A stretch of DNA of 64,000 nt. Source: Isoetes taiwanensis (lineage: Eukaryota > Streptophyta > Lycopodiopsida > Isoetales > Isoetaceae). Of the stretch, positions 10,956 to 22,115 are shown one piece after another. Where the stretch lies: assembly GCA_021234155.1 (NCBI GenBank), contig JAJEKV010000066.1, positions 4,616,537 to 4,680,536 on the forward strand, read 5' to 3'. A program made the translations under genes and the position numbers. The notes beneath the pieces are model-generated. The model made no database searches. It saw only the letters and a list, made by a program, of their open reading frames with translations, and had not been told where the DNA came from. The stretch's first letter is position 1. Each line of letters begins with the position of its first letter.

Positions 10956-12576
10956 TGTGGCGCTCCTGCTAAATATCGGCGCCGCCCGTACACTTTCGGC
11001 GAGGAAATCCCCCATCCGGTCCATCAACCGCATGGGCCCTCCGATCTAACCCCACTTTCGAGAGAATCCTAGTGCGGGCGGGGGGACGAAGGTGTCTTGG
11101 CGGCGCCCTTCCCCTATGGGCTCCTATCACGGCGGAAGCATAAACAACGTCGAGGAACTAGCAATAACAATACAACATACTACCTCGAAGGGTAGTCCAT
11201 CACATATCCACAGCTGCAAAGAAGATAATAAAACATAAGAGCTCCTACCCATGGCTCGGGAGCTCATAAGGAGGGTGGCCGGTGGCTAGGCCTCAAGATA
11301 AGCAGACCAGGAGTCATAACAATGGCGGTGGCATAAGACAATGGCTAGGGTTGACCACTCCATCCGCCCCTCCTGTGCATACTTTGCGGATGGGCTAAAT
11401 CAAGCTACGGCGTGACTCTAGCCTTCGGGATCGTAATCCCATGGTATCACCCATCGGGACTACTCGAGTTGCATCTCCACGGTCGGATGAGGAGGAAGGG
11501 TTGCATCTCCCCTTCGGGGTCTAGAGGTTCCGTTGGCGGCCTAGAGAATCGTGGCGACACGATTACGTTGTGCCCGAACCCCCAAAACAAGAGCCAAGCC
11601 GACACTTGCAGCTCTTGAGAGGCGGCGACACCATCGCCCGGGAGGTGTCGAGACCCATGCTTCGGCCCGCAGAAGTGACCGACCATAAGCCTAGCCCACT
11701 ATGGGATCCCCGTAGCCCCCACTCGGCGGGGATCCTCCCTCGCATTGCCTCTAGCCCGTTGTGTAGTCTTTGAGTCACATCATAGCCTCTATAGCACGGT
11801 GGGCTACTATACTTGAGCCGCAACTAATAGGAACTAAGGGATCTAATCTAGGAGCATACTACATATGGCTCTAGGTCTCTACCCCCTTCCCAATACAAGA
11901 GGAGCAAACATGATCAACCATCATCACATAATCATCATATCATGAGAATAATCATAAGAACATCTTAACCTAATCATCTATATCTAACTACGGTTAGAGT
12001 TCCTTGATTAGGGTTCAAGATGATGAATGAGGGTTCTAGGATGGCTCTACCCTAGATACAAGATACTAACTCATCCGGAATGCTAATTCCGGATGAACTA
12101 CTATGACTATTACTCTACATACCTGCTCCAAAAGCACTCCCTCCCAATCTTGGCGTCTCCATGGTCTTGAAGTGTTCGAGGTAGCTCCCACTCCTGGCGA
12201 TGCTCTCGCGCTCACGGGGCTGCCATGCTATCTTCTGTGCCCGCGTGACCCCGGTTCTCGAAGCGGAGTTTGTGTGAAAAGGTTCCCAGAGGCTTTGGAG
12301 CAGAAAAAGAGGCCTAGGGTTAGGGTTTAGGCCTTTATATGTTAGGGTTCACATGTTATGCCACATGGCTCCAATAGGGGTAAGGCGGGTGTGGCGGGTG
12401 CTAATAGGTTAAGGCCACGTGGAAAAGGGCCTTATCCTAAGGTTATCTAAGTTAAGGAATTAACTTAGATGTGCACCTGCCACATTCTAAGTATACAAGT
12501 CTACATGGGTAGACTTGTATAGTGACGGGTCCAGGAATATACGTATTCATAGCGTATATTCCTCTGGAACGTCACA
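10956..12576 (-). repeat. Element A 5' LTR
   Basis: A 1621-bp direct repeat of 1382-3023, bounded by TGTGGCGCTCC and GGAACGTCACA on the plus strand, with the primer binding site inside and ACTAT outside. It is the promoter-bearing copy. A TATA-like ATATAAAGGC (minus) lies at 12331-12340, followed at once by the telobox-like repeat at 12315-12329. Confidence 0.92.
12315..12340 (-). promoter_or_regulatory. LTR core promoter with telobox (element A)
   Basis: In element direction ATATAAAGGC is followed by TAAACCCTAACCCTA, two units of the plant telomere-like (AAACCCTA) motif. The same pairing occurs in H's LTR (31320-31347), and related AGGGTTAGGG words occur in the B-family LTRs near 14908 and 61474. 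Teloboxes are known near the 5' ends of many plant genes. Promoter use here is inferred from position in the LTR. Confidence 0.5.
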
Positions 12577-12581
12577 ACTAT
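12577..12581. repeat. Target-site duplication ACTAT, right copy
   Basis: Perfect partner of 1377-1381, immediately outside element A's 5' LTR. Confidence 0.9.
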
Positions 12582-13579
12582 AACAAAGGAATGTTCTTGA
12601 GCACTTCTATTCAGGAGTAAGACACCAAGTTTGAGCTGAGAGAAGTGCTTGCGAGGTTCCAATGGGGTATTGGTTCTATTTCTAAACAAATCCTAGTTTG
12701 GAAGACAAAATTTAGGGTTTGAGCAATTCTGGTCATCTTGAGGTGGCGTATAATATTTCTAGGCTAATTTGATGCCATAAATGAGTTCTAGACTATCTAA
12801 TGGTCCTATTGCAACAAATTTCAGATGTTTTGGAGCTGTCTAGCTCAAGTTATGCAGGTTCAAAGTTTTGACCCCTCACATAGTGCGCCAGAGGCTTGTT
12901 CAAAAATTTTGAAAGGGCTCCAGGCGCACTATGTGAGTGGTTGCCACTTATTTAGGTCCTAATGACTCTAAAAGTTGGTATGAAGGTGTAATCTTGCTTA
13001 TCTCGAGGATTTAAGCAGGATATACCCTTCTTTTCTTGGTTTTGACTCGTCTTAGTGTAGATCCATGGTCAAACACTCACACAGTGCATGAGAGGCCTGG
13101 TCAAAATTTTTGAAAAGGGTCCTGGCGCACTCTGTGAGTGGCCACTCTTTCTTAACTAAAATTTATATTTTCTAGACACATTCTTAGGGGTATACTAGGT
13201 GTTCCTAGCTTAAAATTTGATTTGAAACCTCCTTATGCTATCTGATTACTCTAATTATCTATATTTCTTGAACTATGGTCAAATATTCACACAGTGCGTG
13301 AGAGCTCTGAGTTAATTTTTAGCTCAGGCCCTGGGCGCACTCTGTGAGTGGTCACTCTTTCTAATAGCCAAAATTTTCAAGTTTTATTAAAATTTCAAGT
13401 TTATTTTTCACGAACTATTATTAGCTTAGCTTGTACACTATTGATGGAGAGAAATTTCTCCCTGCCCATTCATTCATCGAGGTTCATGCTTGGGATTTCA
13501 ACTCAAGGCCGAAGATCTAGGCTACATTAGTACTACTAGGAAAATGGCCAGTGCTCGATTCTGGTCCTCCAAGATCATG
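12582..13579 (-). other. Element B' 5' leader
   Basis: Untranslated leader of B' between its primer binding site (13580-13591) and the point where element A interrupts it. It has no convincing coding frame. Its main content is a three-unit inverted-repeat array at 12875-13350. Near the PBS the minus strand reads ...atcttggaggaccag..., then ...cactggccattttcct..., similar to the equivalent position in element H (32700-32745). Confidence 0.7.
12875..13350. repeat. Three-unit array of long inverted repeats
   Basis: Unit 1 has perfect 15-bp arms, CTCACATAGTGCGCC at 12875-12889 and its reverse complement at 12923-12937, with a 33-nt loop. Unit 2 arms are 13074-13087/13127-13140 (one mismatch of 14). 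Unit 3 arms are 13284-13298/13336-13350 (two mismatches of 15). Starts are about 200 and 210 bp apart. All units share a loop with GAG(A)G near the left arm, and the right arm is followed by a CACT word. Compensated divergence between arms is visible: unit 1 has ATAG/CTAT where units 2 and 3 have ACAG/CTCT. Confidence 0.85.
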
Positions 13580-13591
13580 GCTCTGATACCA
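13580..13591 (-). other. Element B' primer binding site (tRNA-iMet)
   Basis: The minus strand reads TGGTATCAGAGC, the exact plant initiator-Met primer site, one base from the TGTGACG end of the adjacent LTR. Confidence 0.92.
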
Positions 13592-13592
13592 C

Positions 13593-15020
13593 TGTGACGT
13601 CTCCTACTCGTATACGATGCTCCCATCGTACAGAACCAGAGTTCATCCCTCTTGTCAATGCCCTTCTTGACATGAGGTAGTACACCTAACATCGGATCCT
13701 TGCTACTTGGTCCAAGAATCCAATGGGGAAGAATGGGCGTGTCATTCATCTGTCTCCCTAATTGACCTACCTAGCTATAGAAGCACATCAAACATGAGCA
13801 CATAGCATCAAATATATCCACCTCGAATGGTGGCTCACCATAACATAACACATGTAACAACAGAATCAATAATATCAACATAAGGGGAATCCTACCCAAG
13901 GCTCATTCATGGGGATCGACTGACGGCTTGGGTCTCCAGAAGTCAATGCAGACAGAATTCATGGCAAATGGATTGGACTACATAAGAACATGGCCATTGG
14001 GTAGTCCGCTCCATCTGCCCCTAATGTGCATACTTTGCAGAATAGGCTGATAAGTCTTGGGACTTGACCGTAGCCTGCCAGGTGCATAGCCAAGGGGGCT
14101 ACTCCTGGGTTGCATCTCCATAGTCCTGATGAGGCAGGAGGAGATCACTCCCTCCAGTGGCATGCATGCCCATCACAGGCGCTATAGGGCCACTACCCAT
14201 CTACGACTTGAACCCCATGGAATGTGATGCATCACCCCAGAGGTGTCGAGCCCATGCCTTGCCCACCGCGGTGGCAAACCATCAAGCCTAGTCAGGTTAA
14301 GATCCTGGTAGGTTTTACACACAAAGGGATCAATCTACAATGGGACAAGTCCCCCATATATGCCGGTCTGGTCCCGCCACTCACAGCCAGGTGGGCTCTT
14401 ATGCATAGGCTGCATTAATTGTGAATTAATGAGGCTATCTAGGTACATCAACTACTAAGGCTTTCAGGGTCTCTACCCCCCTTCCCAATACACAGAGTGC
14501 GCATAGAATAGAGCATCATCATCCATAGAACTAAAACATAGAATAGCATCTAATCTATCTACCTAAACAAACATGGTTAGGTTCCTTTGTTAGGGCTTGT
14601 GATCTCAGAATCTATAAGACCTCTAAAAGGCTAAACCAACATGCTAATCCAGCTCATGGCTGGTTTGAAAGTCGACATTGCACAACAGAATAGCCATTTA
14701 CACGATCCTTGGATTGCTCCAAGCGCTTTCGAAAAGCGTCCACTCTGTTTGGGCTGAAGGCGATAAATCAGGAAGGTGCGATTTGTGCAAAGCCTGGCTT
14801 GATCACTGAAATATGGAATGGCACTAGCACTTGGCCCGAATGGCTCTTGGAAGCTGGAATGCGAAAAGGGAACACTTTTTGGGTTCCGCCTCTTTGCTCT
14901 ACGTTTTAGGGTTAGGGTCTAATGGGCAATATGGCTCATATGGGATATTGCCACGTGGCAATATAGGATATATTCATATGTCGCGTAATATAATGCGATA
15001 TTATGGGTTCTATGTCGTCA
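13593..15020 (-). repeat. Element B' 5' LTR
   Basis: About 1.43 kb, starting TGTGACGTCTCC at 13593 and ending near GTCGTCA at 15020. It is homologous along its length to 60174-61725: shared words include tcgtataCgatgC, aacatcgg, gaagaatgg(g/a)cgtgtcattcat and ggtctctacccc. It also shares weaker blocks with the element A LTR. The outer end is less certain because it lacks the full TGTCACA motif. Confidence 0.85.
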
Positions 15021-16260
15021 TAGTTGCCATTAATATGCAGCAAACTTTTATCAATAAACCAAACATTGAATTCTTTACATTTATGAAAGCGAGCAAGCAT
15101 TTGTCCCTATAGCGGCACGGCAGAGGAGGCGATAGAGGCACTCTGGATATTATTCACGATCGCGACAGCGAGGAAGGAAGCTGCCACAACAAGTTCAAAT
15201 ACCTATCTAAAGGCAGACCCATGTTGGATGCCAATCTAGAAGCTAAACAATCAATGCCATGCAAGCAAAAACCAAAAACACAAGATCATGCGGGTAGGTT
15301 TCCCGTCCAACCGGTAGCGGTGAGGACCGATCCACAAGTTCTGGGAAGCATCGTAGACTAGCTATGCTTCAACTCTAGAGGCATGCATATCCTTTGAATG
15401 GCCTATCTCGGCTATCTCGCGGGTGAAGATAATGGCGGGCCTATTCCTAAAGCAACTACTCACCAACGAGAACTTCCTTTGTCTCACGGGAGAGTCCGCA
15501 GAAGAGATCGAGAGGATGCGGATAGACATCCTATGGGCGATGACCATCCTCAATTCGGGGCATAACCATCGACACTAATAGTAATAATGCTCAACATGCT
15601 CATAGCCACAAAGTACATCGACCATATGTTAGCGGACCTCACGGTGGCGTCGCGGCATCCCTCTGTCTATAGGAGGCGAGTTTGAGCGATCTAACCATCT
15701 TCAAAATGACTAAGTATGGGTATGCGCTCCAGCGACCGCGCATGCAAAACAACAACACTCTATGGCGACAACGGCTCGAGCTCCTCCACCACCAACAAGT
15801 CCGCAGGCTCCCGGTCGCATCGATCCTCGCCCGTTAGAGGCGCACCACAAGAAAGTCGTGCACATGGCCAACATATATAGACACCATGGGGAAACATGCG
15901 GCAATTCCTCACCAGCGTGCAAGCCATTGCGAACAACACAATATCGCCCACCCAATCGGTGCCACCAATGCTGCCGAAACCACCGGGACAAACCTCATGG
16001 GATATTTCAACATAGGCGATGCGGGGCGATCTCACGACAAAACACCATCGTGGCGAGCTTCCATGCCGCCATGCACGGCCTCGCCCGGAGCAAGTCAAGA
16101 CCTCCACATGCTCGTGTTACTCCTTGACCACATGTGAGCGGGACTTCATGCGGCGCTCTATAACATCGGAACCTTTGCTACTAGAGCAACTATAGGCTGG
16201 CATCGTCCGTTCATTTGAACAACACCACCACAGTCTATAAAGCGTGCAATGGGCTAAGCC
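15021..16260. other. Unclassified intermediate-GC region
   Basis: No motif I recognise. Plus-strand frames are open at 15419-15582 (ending ...RIDILWAMTILNSGHNHRH-stop) and 15762-16127 (Pro/His/Arg-rich, with CHQCCRNH). The antisense of the second region is also open, which suggests compositional bias rather than a gene. It could be a decayed TE gag or a gene fragment. Confidence 0.3.
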
Positions 16261-17929
16261 TTATCAATAGTTAGCCTCCCCGCCCCCTTTCCTTCCTCAG
16301 TTGCATGCATTCATCTCTACGAATGGTTAATGTATTTGAGATAAAGAACATGATTATGTCAATACCACCTTTGTCTCAAAAAGCCCAATCATTTCGGCTT
16401 AATTAGTTGAGCCATGGTTCTAATCCTCATGGTTGTTCTTACGATATATGAAAGCCAAATCATTATTGGACAAATGATTAAAGTGCACGATCCTATAACC
16501 TCCACAATTTGTGAGTAAAGCAGAGAACTTATGCACTCTGAAAATAAAATCTTGTATTTATGGTTTTGTACAACTTTCATTAGGTAGTGATAACTAGCCA
16601 AAAGCAATATTCACGAACACATTCAACAAAACTTGGACTTATTCAGATATAATAGACTAGGGTATCATTTTAAGATTACTTGTCATGTTTAATTTTTCTT
16701 GATACTTATAATTTTTACAAAATCTAATTATATAACTCTATGTTTAAATTTAAAAGTATAATTGTTATAGAAACATAAACAATTGATTTCTAAACTAGTT
16801 TTCACGTAAATCTATTTAGAATTAGACATTTCGAGAATATAAAATTTTAATTTTCAACGAGTTCTTAACAAATTTAAAATTTGGCAATCAGGATAATTTG
16901 TAAATAAAATATGATGGTTTGATAAGTGAATGACTTAAAATTATATGAGAATTTCACAATTTACAAACTCTTAGTACTTTAAAATACTTTTAAAAAGTGT
17001 TAGATTAATATTAATTAAAATATAGTTTATGTTTTAATAACAAATATTGAAAAAATATATATTGAAAATTAATTAAAACTAAACTATTCAATTATTTTTT
17101 TAATTAAAACATAAGCGTAATCATTTGATATATTTCATCTAAACTTTCTTTAAATATTTAAAAAATAATAATATTTCAATCATATAAAGTTCATTAGATG
17201 AAATATTAATTTTAAATAGATTAAATTAAAAATTAGTGTGAAAACAATTTTAAACATTGATAAATTTCATACTTTTTATCGAAGTTAAAGCTGAAAATTT
17301 TATAAAATATATATGTTAAAAATACATATAATCTTATAATGGCATCCTTGAAGGATATCTATTAGATTTAAATAAGTCCAAATTTTATTAAATATATAAT
17401 AGTTAATGTGTTTGACATAAAAGAACATGATTACCTCACATCCATTTGATTTACGCATTGAACTTTGGATGTCTCTTCTAGGATTATGTGCAATCTAAAA
17501 GCAGAAAAACCAACACAATCTAAAAACAAAAAGCCAACCAACGAGAATAAAAGCGAACCCCGTTTTTCAAACCATTAATAAGCCCCCATACAAAAAACAA
17601 ACAACCAAGAAATATGAAAACATACTCTCGGCCTTGGAGGGCAACCCTTTGTGTGTAACACCTTGTTTTCTTTTTTCTTTTTTTGACATAAAGCAACTTC
17701 TTGATGGATTTTCGGGCGGAGAGCTCGATAGGCACTCCTTTGCTACTCCTCTGGTTTTGGTTTTGATGACGGAATGACCCACTAATGCATACTGACGCCG
17801 ATCAATGACGACCGAGGCACCCATTCACGTCAGGTAACGCTGAATGGTTTGCAAATCTAAACCATCCATCCAACTGGTACATCCGACGGGACGATTAAGA
17901 ATATTCTACGGCAAGGTTTGCCCTTTGGC
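16261..17929. other. AT-rich intergenic DNA upstream of the E2 gene
   Basis: Strongly AT-rich between about 16600 and 17440, with no gene-like frames, repeats or terminal inverted structures that I can define. It becomes less AT-rich from 17520 towards the E2 gene. Confidence 0.6.
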
Positions 17930-17955
17930 AAAAAAAAAAAAAAAAAAAAAAAAAA
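17930..17955 (+). repeat. 26-bp poly-A tract
   Basis: Uninterrupted run of 26 A's about 130 bp upstream of the E2 start codon. It could be a promoter poly(dA:dT) tract or the tail of a retroposed sequence. No flanking duplication was found. Confidence 0.9.
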
Positions 17956-18085
17956 CTTTTGGATCGGATTCCAGTGTGGAAAACGTAGATTCTCGACATT
18001 TTATCAGCCTTGTTCGCTACGTTTCTTGCGTGTTCATCCTTAGTATTTTTTTTAAATCCAAGTTGTAGAATTCACGCAGTTGGGC

Positions 18086-19978
18086 ATGTCTTCGGGCCGA
18101 GCATCCGCCAAGGAGGCGGATTCCAGAGCCAGAAAGCGGCAGGCCCGTCCTTCCCCCGACGTCCCTCCGTCAGCAGCCCTCAAAACCGCGACTTCTTCTA
18201 CTCCCCGTAAGGTATTCAATTATCTTTTTACATTTTAGTACTATGTGCATTTTTGCCGGTTGTAGGGTTTCTTCTGTCTTAATCCTAGATGGATGATGCA
18301 ATTTTTTTGCCTCCTCTAGGGCCTTAGTAGGATTGCTGCAAATCGCCTTCAGAAAGAACTCACTGAATGGCAGACTAATCCTCCAGCTGGTTTCAAACAC
18401 AGGGCCACAGATGATCTTCAAAGGTTCATCTCTTGATCGCCCTTGTTTTCGTAGAAACTACGGTTTAGGTATTCAGTTTTACAATTTCAAGGACTTATGT
18501 TACAGGTGGATAATTGAGGTCACAGGTGCTTCAGGCACGCTTTACGAGAATGAGAACTTTGAATTACAAGTCGATTTCCCAGAGAATACCCAATGGACTC
18601 TCCACAGGTTTCTGCATAGCTTGCAGTTTAATCTGCACCCGTGTAATTGACTATATCTTTGCATCAATTATTATCTTTGACTTGTGTGTTCATATGTTGA
18701 GCCTATTCAACGTTTTAGGTCATCTTCATCAAGACACCACCATTGCATCCTCATATTTATAGCAATGGCCACATATGCTTAGGTAATCCCTCCGAGGAAG
18801 TATGATCTATAGTTCTTATGATAATGAATCAATCTATGGCTTTTGTTGCAGACATATTGTATGATTCTTGGTCTCAGCAATGACCATCAGTTCTGTCTGC
18901 ATCAGCATTCTATCGATGTTGTCAAGTTCACCTGCAAAGGTAATTGTGTTGATTTAGAACGTTTAAGATTCTTCACTGCCAACATGGTTTCTCTCCTTAA
19001 TTGCCATTCTAAATAATGTGATTCAAGTCCGAGACAATCTAGCTTTGGTAATATGCTATACCTAGACAAAATAAATATGCTTAGGATGCTATCTGCATCT
19101 CTACTTATTAATACCTTTTCCTTCCATCCTTTTTTTCCTCTGAGATGCTGCTGCCTAGACCTTAAAACTAACTTATATTCTTTTGAATTCTTTCATTATT
19201 TGGATTCCTTCCAGCTCTGCTCTGCATGATTAGAAATGCTGTAGCTTTATAGGCATAGACCAAGGTGTTGAAGCGTTAGCCAAATATTCTTCCTGTTTTC
19301 TTTCTCGCAATTTTCTTCTCTTGCATTTTCTTATGATGCACAAAAATATTTCACAAAGAGATATGCCTGGTTTGGGCATTAGGTTCATTGTCTTGCTAAT
19401 GTGGAGGCAATAACAGGCGTTCTTGTAAGATGATCAGTTTGGTTTGAGAGGCAAAAACCGACATGTTAAGCTGTTTGGGGCGATGATTAGCAGCTCTGCA
19501 AACTCCATTTATCCTTTGGGAATTTGATTCTTTTTTTAAATATGCTCAAAGCAAATATAGAATGGCTAGTGGTACCTACAGCTGAAGGATAAGCAATATT
19601 GCACAAAAACCTGAGAAACACAGGATGATAATGAAGGAGAAGGTGATCCTCATTTGGAATTTAGTGCGCAGTTTTATGACCATATAACAAGATCAGAAAT
19701 GGTAGCTAGATAGGTAAGAGTTGTAATATTTGAGATGGAATGAAGTTTGTGTATTGCTTAAATTATGTATTTTACACGGAGAAATCTCCATTTGAATTAA
19801 TGAATGTTTCTTCTATTTAGGGAATTTCATTAGAATAAGTTAGAGTTTTTGTTATTTTAATTGTACTATCATTTCACTGCAGGAACCCATACCTGATGTG
19901 ACAAATATGTGCATAATTGCAGGAATGGAAAATCACCAAAAGTCAACCAGGTGGTGGTTTCATGATGACAAGGCCTGA
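18086..19978 (+). CDS. UBC16/17/18: Ubiquitin-conjugating enzyme E2, plant UBC16/17/18 (UBE2W-like) type, six exons, small coding indels
   Basis: An E2 carries ubiquitin as a thioester on its active-site Cys and passes it on with an E3 ligase. Exons: 18086-18211, 18320-18423, 18506-18607, 18719-18782, 18852-18939, 19883-19978; all five introns are GT-AG. Exon 2 gives RIAANRLQKELTEW, exon 3 WIIEVTGASGTLYENE, exon 4 PPLHPHIYSNGHICL with the catalytic Cys, exon 5 the YDSWSP and SILSMLSSSPAK regions (after a frame change), and exon 6 ends RWWFHDDKA-stop, the family's C-terminus. The N-terminus is about 30 residues longer than the usual 161-aa protein and is basic (RARKRQAR). Problems: one base is missing in exon 3 before the usual YP, one in exon 5 after W-S, and exon 6 changes frame twice. 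As written the gene would not give a full protein; assembly error or a recent pseudogene are both possible. Confidence 0.9.
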
Positions 19979-22099
19979 TCTGCCTTGAAAAGTTCCATAT
20001 ACTGGTAGATGTCATCACAATACAATTGCTTGTTCACGAAAATATTCAGCTTGTTGATGCATTCAATATTTGGGAATCTGGCTGGCCACAGTTTGCAGGT
20101 CCTTTGATAATTTCAGACCTTTCTATTACTATTGTTCCTAAACTCACAAAATAGAGGCACTTACAGAACTCAAGGTTTATCGTTTTGAATTGAAGAGCTT
20201 ATAAACTAATAGGAAACAGTAGTATTTTCGGCCCATTAAAACGCTTTTTGCAATAATGACCTGGGTGACATTGACATTGAGTTATTTTCATATCATAGAT
20301 CAAGACTTGCAGCATCGGAAGGTTGAATTATCTAGGAACGAACTTCAGGGCAAAGGGAATAAAAAAACAAAACAAAATAAAAAGGATGGCCTTCGATTGT
20401 CGAGAAAGAAATTTAATGTTGGAAAACATGCATTGCTAAGCAAGGTTGGAAATTGAAGGGCTGATCATACTTTTTTTTGAAGGTCACTCCCAAAAATTGA
20501 CTTTCAAAAACAAAGCATGAACTTAAAACATTCTTATAACACTTAAAACTAATGATGCACATGCTTAGGGCACATCTCCATTGCAATCCTATCTCAGATT
20601 AGTTCCATTGCCATGTCATTGAAGCCTAAGGCTCATTCACGCACTCATTCTCATTACCTCAATTCAGAAGCATGGAATATTAGAAAGACACAAGCTGCAT
20701 TATCACAAGACAACAAATGCGTAGAATTAGAAGACAATAACGCAAGCCAAGAGACAAACTGGGGCAATTTGAGTTTTTTTTTTGGGATGTTATCGTGAAG
20801 CATGTGAAAATTTTGAGGTTGCTTGTGCCATATAGGCAAAACTTCGGATGCATGAATCTAATGGGAGCGATGAGTTTTGTACTTTGCCGGACCTTACGAG
20901 GCATAAGCGAAGCCACGATATAGTGCTAATGGGCGCCCTTATTCTTAACACATAGAGATTAAATGAACATCATTCAACTTCAACAAACTATTTTTTTCCT
21001 TAAAAGTTACAATGGAACACTTATTCTTGATCTGAGAGGGATTATATGGACATCATTAAGTTGGCCGAGATGGTACATACATACCAATGTATGTACGTAA
21101 TTGCAAAATAAATTTATGTTTAAAAAATTAAATTAATAGAGGGGTATAAGTGCATGCATTTGGGCCAAGAATGGACTTTTTGTTGCATGCCTACTTGTTT
21201 TTGACTTTCATTGTGCAAGGCTATATGTGAAATGCGAGCAAGAACCATGCTCTTGAAAATTTGACAAGATAAATCAACGAATAAGATAAATACGGGGAAT
21301 GTAGCTATGGTATCACCCCCGATGGGTTTGCATTTTGTTCTTATTAGAAAATGCACACATTGTTCTTGTTAGAAAATGCACACTACACAGCGATAGTTAT
21401 AATCACCTTGTGATAATTATTTACCATCTCTTTAGTAAAATTGTCATTAAACATTTTCGCAATATTCCTTGTTCAATGGTGAATGGTGATGAAATTATCG
21501 GGATGTTGATCTTACATATTCCAATACTAATTTTACCGTGAAGTTGTAGAGCTTATAAATTCAGTCAATTCAGAAAATGATAAAGTGTATTTGTCTTTGA
21601 AGGTTAGTAAAAAGCTCTCCGCGTAAGTTGAAACTTGGTGATAGAAAAGCGCTAAGGGCATAGCAAAATGTGGCCTTTTTGCAAGTAGTGCAACTAAGAT
21701 GGTAGAGGACAAATATTCTTGTGGAAGTTGAGAAGATTGTATGATCCACTATGAGGACAAATTACAGCTAATAGTTCAACATATTAGACAAGTAACTAAA
21801 GTGAAATTGAGATGAGTGATATACTGCTTTAATGGAATGATATATTTGTAGATGGAAGCTAGTGATGGTCTTTTTGATTGAATCTCAAGTTCTTGCCATC
21901 TAAAGATTGTCAAGCTCATTAACATCATTGTTAATTAGTTTTAAACCTAGAGACACCAGATTGAATGTAGAGAACAACATTTTTCATGTCAAAAAGATAA
22001 AGACATCTAAATAATAGGAATAGAATAGAATATGAACAAGCTCTAAATTTAAAGCAAAGTTAAATGTTAGTCAACCTGTGTATAGCTTCAAAAAGTCTC
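19979..22099. other. 3' flank of the E2 gene, unclassified
   Basis: The first part should hold the E2 3' untranslated region. The rest is AT-rich with short unrelated frames on both strands and no recognisable domains. No LTR matching the 5' LTR of element E was found here, although E's 3' end would be expected nearby. Confidence 0.4.
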
Positions 22100-22115
22100 T
22101 AAGGCAATGGTATTT

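Larger units (their letters stand above)
1382..12576 (-). mobile_element. Element A: structurally complete Ty3/gypsy chromovirus
   Basis: An 11.2-kb LTR retrotransposon in minus orientation. Order in element direction: 5' LTR (12576-10956), primer binding site (10954-10941), upstream reading region (10440-9370), inverted-repeat spacer (9350-8140), gag (8140-6000), pol remnants (5800-3912), 3' untranslated region, polypurine tract, 3' LTR (3023-1382). The LTR ends are TGTGACA/TGTCACA-like and both flanks carry ACTAT. A chromodomain after integrase assigns it to chromoviruses. Pol is too short: only about 500 bp separate the end of the reverse-transcriptase motif block from the integrase core, where about 1.5 kb is usual, so part of RT and most of RNase H are missing. 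With frameshifts throughout, it cannot be autonomous. It is nested in element B'. Confidence 0.9.

Noticed and set aside
15762-16127. 121-codon plus-strand ORF rich in Pro/His/Arg
   Set aside because: Both strands are open in overlapping frames and no motif is recognisable; it is best treated as composition-driven and left unclassified.
17930-17955. Poly-A run as the tail of a SINE or processed pseudogene
   Set aside because: No upstream RNA polymerase III boxes and no flanking direct repeat were found; it may be a simple promoter tract.
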